Source: Chloroflexia bacterium
Lineage (GTDB): Bacteria; Chloroflexota; Chloroflexia; Thermomicrobiales; CFX8
Length of the DNA: 59,738 bases
Assembly (NCBI GenBank): GCA_030431755.1
Contig: JAUIIK010000011.1
Location: 1-59,738, forward strand
Direction of reading: 5' to 3'
How positions within the stretch are numbered: position 1 is the first letter of the stretch; each line of letters opens with the position of its first letter. A program made the translations under genes and the position numbers. The notes under the pieces are model-generated. The model did not search any database, had not been told where the DNA came from, and saw nothing but the letters and a program-made list of their open reading frames with translations. This document shows positions 53,633 to 59,738 of the stretch, piece after piece.

Positions 53633-56600
53633 TCAAGATTGCTCGAAACTCCGGTGTTTGAGACCGAGCGTGTTGGCGTTCTCGAGGACAGTGCGGCGGA
53701 GGGTGTCATCTGCGCCGTCGGGTAGCTCGACTTCTATCTCGACGTTGACGCGGACCTTTGCGCCCGGTTGACCGGCCATATGGCTGAGGATGTGCTCGCC
53801 AATCTGGCCGGCTGACGGGACGAAGTCGAGATAGTCGCTGATTTCGGCCGTGCCGTAGAAGCGCCGGTAGATGATTTCTGGCGTTGGTTCGTCGGGACCG
53901 CCTTCGCGCGTACCGGGATTCGGTCGATCTGGTCCTCCTTTGGGAGGGAGCTCGCCCGGGCCTGTTCCTGTAACGACATCCGTTGGCTTCTCGCGTTCCA
54001 TCTGTTCTGCCGCTGGCTTGGACTTGACAAGTAGGTCGTTCCCATCAGCCAGTGGCGTGACATTGTTGACGGCGACGGCTAGGCCTTCGTAGCGGTCCTT
54101 CTCCGGGTCCCAGCGCTGGGCGTAGGCGAAGGTGTCGTCGCGCCAGGTGAGCTGGGCGACGCCGCGGGTGATGCAATCGAGCAGTACGCGCGGGTCGCGG
54201 AGGCGTTCGAGGTAGAGGTACTGGGCGTAGTAGTCCTGGAGTTCGCGGATCGAGACGTGCGGCGCGCCGCCTTTGTCTGGCCAGAGGGGGACGTTGTCGA
54301 GGCGCATCTTGAGGATGGCCGGGCCGAGCTCGGTGACGAGACGGGCGTCGTTCTTCAGGCGGTTGCTGGCGCGTTCGGCGAGCGAGCCACCGCCCTGGAG
54401 ACGGATGGCATCCCACTCGATCGGGCCGGTCGGCTCGGGCTGGTAGGGGACGAGCAGCCAGCGGTAGGTCTCGGGGATCTGCCGGTCGACGGTGTCGGAG
54501 GCTTGCTCGTGGCGGGTGCGGGCCTGCCGGGTCTGGAACTGGTCGAGGTTGAGCTCCTCGCGCTCCTCGTCGATCGACCTCCAGGCCAGGAAGGTGGCGA
54601 CACTCTGCTTGAGGTCGGCGTCGAGCCGCTCGACGTCGGGCGCAAGGAAGACGAGCGTGTTCTTGTAGATGCGTGGGCCGGTGCCGCGGCTGTCGAGGAT
54701 CTCGCGCGCGGCGGCGAAGGCCGGGCTCTCGTCGTCGCCGGAGCGGTGCGGCTGGTCGGGATCGAGGACGACGAGGCGGACTTCGCGCTCGTCTGGCACG
54801 TCGCCGGTCGAACCGGGCGCGACGTGGACGCCCTGGAAGTCGCCGCGAGACCGGGATGCGGCGCGGAGCCGGCTGATGATCTCCATATCGATTGCGTCTT
54901 CGGGCTGGGCGCCGGCGCGGTCCTGAGCCAGGCGGGTGACGGTCGGTTGGGTCGAGTACCAGTGGCGATCGCCGTCGACGTAGAGGAAGGTGGCGCGGTC
55001 GCGGAGGCGGCGCAGGGCGTCGCCGAAGAGGGCCGGGCTCTCGCCGGGCTGGACCGAGCCGATCATGATGCGGCGCTCGTCGATGCCGCGGTTAGCAGCC
55101 TGGGGGATCGGGGCCGAGCCGAGGAAGATCGTCCGGGCGACGCGGCGGGTGGCGGCGTAGCGGCCGCGGCGGGCCGGGTCCTCCTGGTCGAGGATGACCG
55201 GCAGCGCGCCCTCGCCGTCGACGTCCTTCTCGACGACCGAGCCCCAGCCGAGGTCGAGGTAGTAGACCAACTCTTCTCGCACATCTGAATGATCGAGTGG
55301 AAGCGTGCCCGGCATGATCAGCGGGCTGTTGTCGCCGCGTTCCCAGAGAACGTGGATGACACTCGACATTAGCCGCAGGACGCCGCGGGTGCGCTGGAAC
55401 TTGTCGAGCGAGCCCCAGTCGTCACTGAGGCGTTGGAAGAGCTCGGGGTGAATCGGATAGGCGGCCTCCATCATCCGGCGGTAGGACTCCTCGCGGGTTT
55501 CCGAGGGGAAGTCGGCGCGGTTGTCGCGGTAGAAGGTCATCAGCTGCTGGATGACGGCGTCGCGCTTTTTGGCCAGTTCGGGGTCGTTCTGGTCCTCGAA
55601 GAGGCGGCGACGGACGATCTCGTAGCTCTCCTGGGTGCCGGCCGGACGCCAGATCGACTCGAAGCGGTGGAAGACGTGGTCGAGGCGGCGGAGCGCTTCC
55701 CGGCCAGCTTCGCCGCCGACCTCGATGTCGGAGGCGGGCAGAGAGGCGACGAGCAGGGTGCTGGGCGCAGCGACGACGGCCTCGGCCAGCGACTGAGCGA
55801 AGCTCATATTGGTGTCGAAGGTGCCGGCCGGCATGTCGTCGACGCCGTAGAGCTGGCGCAGGTAGGCGACCCACTCGTCGATCAGAATCAGCGATGGCTC
55901 GGCCTGGACGAAGAGCTCGCGCAGCAGCTCCGAGCCGGGGTTGGTGCGGTTGCGGTCGGACTCGGCGATGATGTCGTAGCCTTGGCGACCGAGCAGCTGC
56001 CAGGCCAGCTCGCCCCAGAAGGTGTTGATGAGCGTGCCATCTTCGGTCTCCCTGGGCTGGCCGGGCGCAAGGGCGGTGCCGACGAGGACGGCGCGGTTGG
56101 CGAGGGCCGGCTGGTTGACCTGCGTCTCGGCGAGGAGGGTGTCGACGCCGGGGAGATCGTTCGGATTGGTGTCGGAGAAGAGGTGGTAGAGGGCCAGCAT
56201 CGAGTGGGTCTTGCCGCCGCCGAAGTTGGTCTGGAGCTTGATGACCGGGTCACCGTGCCGCTCGCCGTCGGCGTGGTCGTGGAGGGCGTTGAGCGCGTTC
56301 TTGAGCAGCGCCTTGAGGCCCTCGGTCAGGTAGGTGCGCTGGTAGAAGTTGCGCGGGTTCTGGTATTCGCTCGTGGCGCGCCCGGCATGGACCTGGCTGA
56401 GGTCGGCTGCGAACTCGGCTTTGCGGAAGTTGCCGCCGGCGACGTCGGAGTGGGGCGTCATGATCTCGCGCCAGGGTGTCAAGCCAGCCGCGCCGGTCTT
56501 CGACTCGACCAGCGGCCCGGTCGCCTGTTGCCTCCGCACCTGCCGGGCCTGCTCGCTATAGCGCGTGCGCAGCGCTTCCTGCTTCATCTCGTCGAGCTCC

Positions 56601-56983
56601 GGCGCCTGGGGCGCGGCGATCGCTTCGAGCAGCCGGTGGGTGCTGTCGAGTGCCCGGTAGGTATCGTCGCTGCTGAAGCGGTCCTGGTGCGCCCAGCGGT
56701 TGCGAGTATCGAGCAGCTCGCTGACGATACTGCGCTCGACGTGCCCGAGTTTCTTCCCGAATACCTCGCGCCAGCGCCACATCATCAGATAGAGCAGGTT
56801 CGATGTATCGAGGTGCGGTTCGCCGTCGGAATTGATGTCGATCTTGCGGTCCAGTGCCAGTTCAGCCTCGTTGAACCACCGTACTCCATACTCGGCTTTC
56901 ATCTCGCGCCGGACATAGGGGAAGAGCCCGTCGTGAAGAAGATCCATCCCCTTGCTGACGCGATCGCGATTCGTAATCGCCAT
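53633..56983 (-). CDS. Swt1-type HEPN / DUF499 ATPase, defence-cluster type
   Basis: 1116 residues. The N-terminal Swt1-like HEPN domain (about 1-130) carries RNRWAH, an R-x4-H motif as in HEPN ribonucleases. A P-loop ATPase of the DUF499 type follows: Walker A-like TNFGGGKTHS near 255, Walker B LILIDEW near 367, and long helical regions. A Pro/Gly-rich stretch (about 970-1010) leads to a last small domain. DUF499 ATPases are found next to DUF1156 methylases and helicases in bacterial and archaeal defence islands, and the methylase gene is directly upstream here. Probably an ATP-driven DNA- or RNA-targeting component with a toxic RNase module. Confidence 0.88.
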   Translation of the reverse strand: MAITNRDRVSKGMDLLHDGLFPYVRREMKAEYGVRWFNEAELALDRKIDINSDGEPHLDTSNLLYLMMWRWREVFGKKLGHVERSIVSELLDTRNRWAHQDRFSSDDTYRALDSTHRLLEAIAAPQAPELDEMKQEALRTRYSEQARQVRRQQATGPLVESKTGAAGLTPWREIMTPHSDVAGGNFRKAEFAADLSQVHAGRATSEYQNPRNFYQRTYLTEGLKALLKNALNALHDHADGERHGDPVIKLQTNFGGGKTHSMLALYHLFSDTNPNDLPGVDTLLAETQVNQPALANRAVLVGTALAPGQPRETEDGTLINTFWGELAWQLLGRQGYDIIAESDRNRTNPGSELLRELFVQAEPSLILIDEWVAYLRQLYGVDDMPAGTFDTNMSFAQSLAEAVVAAPSTLLVASLPASDIEVGGEAGREALRRLDHVFHRFESIWRPAGTQESYEIVRRRLFEDQNDPELAKKRDAVIQQLMTFYRDNRADFPSETREESYRRMMEAAYPIHPELFQRLSDDWGSLDKFQRTRGVLRLMSSVIHVLWERGDNSPLIMPGTLPLDHSDVREELVYYLDLGWGSVVEKDVDGEGALPVILDQEDPARRGRYAATRRVARTIFLGSAPIPQAANRGIDERRIMIGSVQPGESPALFGDALRRLRDRATFLYVDGDRHWYSTQPTVTRLAQDRAGAQPEDAIDMEIISRLRAASRSRGDFQGVHVAPGSTGDVPDEREVRLVVLDPDQPHRSGDDESPAFAAAREILDSRGTGPRIYKNTLVFLAPDVERLDADLKQSVATFLAWRSIDEEREELNLDQFQTRQARTRHEQASDTVDRQIPETYRWLLVPYQPEPTGPIEWDAIRLQGGGSLAERASNRLKNDARLVTELGPAILKMRLDNVPLWPDKGGAPHVSIRELQDYYAQYLYLERLRDPRVLLDCITRGVAQLTWRDDTFAYAQRWDPEKDRYEGLAVAVNNVTPLADGNDLLVKSKPAAEQMEREKPTDVVTGTGPGELPPKGGPDRPNPGTREGGPDEPTPEIIYRRFYGTAEISDYLDFVPSAGQIGEHILSHMAGQPGAKVRVNVEIEVELPDGADDTLRRTVLENANTLGLKHRSFEQS

Positions 56984-57064
56984 AGATAGGTGTTCCTTCC
57001 GGAGTAGCTCGTTCGTTTCGGTTCATGCCAGTGATGACGGCCACAAGGTCGGGTCGAACGATCG

Positions 57065-59738
57065 CTAGACGAGTCGTCCCTGGCGGTAGTCGGCGGCTTG
57101 CCGGGTGACATCGGGCCAGGCAGTGACAAGGGCGTTGTAGCTGAGGGCTTCCTGGGCCCAGTCCTTGCGTTCGCAGATCGTGTACAGACGATAGGCGAGG
57201 TCGCGGGCGACTTCGCCGGTGCTGCCGGGGATTTGAGAAAGCAAGTGGGCAGCGCCGTCTTCGCCGTCGGTGTCGAGGGCCTGGATCAGACGTTGGGTTG
57301 CTTCCCAGATCGGGAGGCGGCTGTCGGAGCTAGGATCCCAATCATCGGAAAACTCGTCGCGGCGGAGGAGGCGGACCTTGCCGCGGCCGCTCTCGACGAT
57401 GCCGGCCTGCTCGAGGCCGCCGATGGAGGAGTTCTTGGCCTGGCTGAGCAACTCGGCCTGGCCGTAGGGGCCCTCGTTCATGCCGTACTGCTCGAACCAG
57501 CCGACGGCCCAGCGGGTGTCGCGGTCAAACTCGTTCTCCTGCTCGGCCAGCGTCTCGTCGAGGACCTGGTTGATCAGTTCGAGCGCCCGGCGGACGCGCA
57601 TCGGCGAGCCGTCGGGTTCGATGACCTGCCGGTACTTCGAGAAAATCGCCATACCTGGCCCGATGGCCGCTTGGGCCAGATCGACCGGGGCGATATTGCC
57701 ATGCTGCAGGGTGCGGAGCGCGCCAGGGAGCTGTCGGCGCAGCTCACGCAGGAAGTCGGTGCTGACGGTTCTAGTCGCTTCTGCTGGACGAGGCCGGCAT
57801 GCAAGCACAACGGAGGATGCAAGAGCATTCATCCCGATCCCGAGCAGTCTGCTTCCTCGTTCAGTTCGCATCGGCCAGGTTCCAACTATTGTGAAACCCG
57901 AATTCACCAATGCTGTCAGCATCGTTTCCCAACCAGTAGACGCCGTTTCTCTGCTTGCCCCTCGAACCTCAGTCTCAGCTTGCTTGAACGCGTAATAGAG
58001 AGTGAACGGGTAGTCGCGTGCCGATTCGTTCCGAATGTTCGAGAATACTCCTTCTAGGCCAGTCTCGAAGAAACCCTCTGCTTGATTCCGATCTCCTCCG
58101 TGACGATACGGATTCGCTATCAGTTCATTGGACTTTGGCGTAAGCAGTGTGCTGAGTAGATCCGGGTAGATCTCGCCTAGGGTCTTGCGAAACCAAACAT
58201 AGAAATGATCTGAAAGATCTGCGTAGCTGATGTTGTCGTAGTAGGGAGGATCTGTCGATATCAACGCACTGTCTAGTTCATCGAGAGAACTTAGAGCGTC
58301 CGATTGAGTTGCCCGCCCAGCAGCGCGCGCTGGCAGCCGCTCTACAGAGCGAGCAATCCAGTCAATTGCACCGTCCCAGTTCCCGGAAGCATCCGAAAAC
58401 GGATTAGCTTCCGCAAAATCCCAGGACATCGGGATCGCTTGGCGAACGAACATGTGACTAATGAACTCGCCGCTAGTCATCCAGGTAGCAATCGAGTTCC
58501 AGAAATCTGTGCTGCGACTCACTCCAAACGCGAGATATGTCGCGACAGCATCCGCGTACGCGGGAGCTGCTTTCCCACCGTCGCGTGAGCGGCTAGGGTC
58601 GTTATCAAGACCGACAGCAACGGCGTCCTCAAGAATCTTCTCTCTTGCTTCGCCCACGAGGCTACTGAATGTAGTTAGAGCCACAAGTTGACGGTGTGTG
58701 AAGAGATCTTCGAATTGCTCTAATCCGTACCCAACACACCAGATGTTTCGAGGATCCTCTGCCATTGGACCTAGTCGGGTGGCGGGGCCTGGAATACCTG
58801 CAGCGATGTCGACTTGCTGCGAAGTTGGAGACACGTATGCTCGGCCTCCAGCACCCTTCGCAACCACAGCTAACAGTTGACTACCCATTCGCTGGGCGAG
58901 TGCTTCGTTCTTGATGTGCTGGTCTTCAGCTACTTGTCCACAGGCGAGGCATCTAAACTTTGCACCCCGTCCGATCTTCGGAGGTTTTGGGGCTTCCCCA
59001 GTACCGGTTCTAACCCGAAAACTAACGGTGTTCTGGGAAGTATGGACCTCCGGCTCGATCCACGCTCGCTGTCCCTTCTTCTTCGAAAACTCCAACTTGC
59101 TGGTCAGCGGCATTTGCGCCCCGCAAGCCGGATTCGGGCACTGGACCGTCCGCGCCCAGAGCCAGGCGATCACTGTCGCCCTCCCGCCGCCCTGCTCTAC
59201 CGGCAGCTCCACCTTAGGATAGAGATGCCCAATCCGCTTCTCTGCCTCATCCCGCATCCACTGACCGTAGTAGCGGATGTCGGCCGCCAGTCCGGAAGCG
59301 CCCTGCCACTTTCCACGGCCCGCCGCTCTGGCGAACGCCTCGCCGCCCAGGCTGCCCTGTGACGCCTGCCCGTCACCTCCATCACGCGGCCGGCCGTCGG
59401 GATTGACCGGCGGCTGTCCGGCGAACTTCGGTGGGATCTCGATCAGCGCCTTGGTGATCAGGACGGCGACGGGGTTGAGGTCGGAGCCGTGCGCTTCGAG
59501 TCCGAGCCGCTGGGCTTCGAGCGGGATCGAACCGCCGCCGCAGAAGGGATCGAGGACGGGCGGCGGATTGTTGTCGGTCGACTTCATGATCTCGGCCCGG
59601 GCGCGGTCGAGCACCTCTTCGTTGGTCGTGTTCTCCCAGAGCACCAACTCCTCGATGATCTTGAAGAGCCGCTCCCGCTCGCGCTCCTGATCCTCAGCCG
59701 TCGGAAACTGATCGGGGGGTGCCGAGGGGTCGTCGACC
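57065..59738 (-). CDS. DUF1156 / Zn-ribbon adenine-specific DNA methylase, 5' end outside the window
   Basis: The frame is open to the window edge: residues before the TTG at 59647 (VDDPS..QFPTAED..RLFKIIEELVLWEN) fit the family, so the gene is truncated by the window, not by mutation. SAM-type DPFCGGGSIPLEA, a zinc ribbon (CPNPACG with CLACG), and motif IV DPPY in STDPPYYDNISYADLSDHF identify an N6-adenine methylase of the COG1743 type. Such methylases mark self DNA in defence systems; the DUF499 ATPase follows 81 bases later. The central part (about 57760-59100) is clearly less GC-rich than both ends. Confidence 0.9.
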   Translation of the reverse strand, partial: VDDPSAPPDQFPTAEDQERERERLFKIIEELVLWENTTNEEVLDRARAEIMKSTDNNPPPVLDPFCGGGSIPLEAQRLGLEAHGSDLNPVAVLITKALIEIPPKFAGQPPVNPDGRPRDGGDGQASQGSLGGEAFARAAGRGKWQGASGLAADIRYYGQWMRDEAEKRIGHLYPKVELPVEQGGGRATVIAWLWARTVQCPNPACGAQMPLTSKLEFSKKKGQRAWIEPEVHTSQNTVSFRVRTGTGEAPKPPKIGRGAKFRCLACGQVAEDQHIKNEALAQRMGSQLLAVVAKGAGGRAYVSPTSQQVDIAAGIPGPATRLGPMAEDPRNIWCVGYGLEQFEDLFTHRQLVALTTFSSLVGEAREKILEDAVAVGLDNDPSRSRDGGKAAPAYADAVATYLAFGVSRSTDFWNSIATWMTSGEFISHMFVRQAIPMSWDFAEANPFSDASGNWDGAIDWIARSVERLPARAAGRATQSDALSSLDELDSALISTDPPYYDNISYADLSDHFYVWFRKTLGEIYPDLLSTLLTPKSNELIANPYRHGGDRNQAEGFFETGLEGVFSNIRNESARDYPFTLYYAFKQAETEVRGASRETASTGWETMLTALVNSGFTIVGTWPMRTERGSRLLGIGMNALASSVVLACRPRPAEATRTVSTDFLRELRRQLPGALRTLQHGNIAPVDLAQAAIGPGMAIFSKYRQVIEPDGSPMRVRRALELINQVLDETLAEQENEFDRDTRWAVGWFEQYGMNEGPYGQAELLSQAKNSSIGGLEQAGIVESGRGKVRLLRRDEFSDDWDPSSDSRLPIWEATQRLIQALDTDGEDGAAHLLSQIPGSTGEVARDLAYRLYTICERKDWAQEALSYNALVTAWPDVTRQAADYRQGRLV

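Noticed and set aside
54257-56989. Two long plus-strand frames (343 and 518 codons) opposite the DUF499 gene
   Set aside because: GC-bias shadows with repetitive Val/Asp/Gly/Glu composition; the minus-strand protein has clear motifs.
53633-59738. Calling the cluster BREX or DISARM
   Set aside because: pglZ, brxL, DUF1998 helicase and PLD genes are not visible; only two components are inside the window.

Overview
This is a GC-rich bacterial chromosome segment with tightly packed genes, many start/stop overlaps and little spacer DNA. The proteins look like those of the Chloroflexota, most likely a Thermomicrobia/Sphaerobacter-type organism. That placement is my inference from family resemblance and gene order, not from a search. 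No insertion sequence, prophage, CRISPR array or replication origin was seen.

Layout: (1) 1-7.1 kb holds pnp behind a long leader stem-loop, an alpha/beta hydrolase pair, rocA and a CapA-like protein. (2) 7.1-8.6 kb holds a CBS-domain protein, a small protein and tRNA-Gly/tRNA-Pro with their own promoter and terminator. (3) 8.65-17 kb, minus strand, is one long information-processing operon: nusA-ylxR-infB-rbfA-nrnA-truB-ribF-tyrS, with a perfect intrinsic terminator in its leader, which suggests attenuation. (4) 17-22.4 kb, plus strand, is yvcK-gap-pgk-tpiA-secG followed by tatA. (5) 22.4-31.6 kb holds a protein kinase fused to a PQQ-type propeller, lepB, a bifunctional-nuclease-family gene, a SigR/RsrA-like sigma/anti-sigma pair, an isolated nuoEF pair, an ornithine cyclodeaminase homologue, an RRM protein and tRNA-Asn. 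(6) 31.6-38.4 kb holds a ROK-family protein, a possible 35-residue protein, a large acidic protein of unknown function, a HEAT-repeat protein, murE and a propeller lipoprotein. (7) 38.6-43.5 kb, minus strand, holds envelope, stress and redox genes and kynureninase with a formyltransferase-fold partner. (8) 43.5-53.4 kb is an accessory metabolic region: yggX, an ATP-grasp ligase interrupted by an in-frame UGA, an MFS carrier, a Vps62-like membrane protein, a flavin monooxygenase, a two-subunit TPP decarboxylase and an M14 peptidase. (9) 53.6-59.7 kb is the edge of a defence-type cluster: a HEPN/DUF499 ATPase and a DUF1156 DNA methylase that runs off the window.

The most interesting signal is the ATP-grasp gene at 43866-45113. 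One reading frame continues straight through a UGA into the family's C-terminal domain. The UGA sits where I remember homologues having Cys, and a hairpin with the geometry of a bacterial SECIS follows it. It is either a new selenoprotein (an L-amino-acid-ligase-type enzyme beside an MFS exporter) or a fresh nonsense mutation. Other points of interest are the nusA attenuator, the pnp leader, the doubled S1 domain of PNPase, a TTGAC half-site array over a sigma-70 promoter, and a low-GC block inside the DNA methylase.
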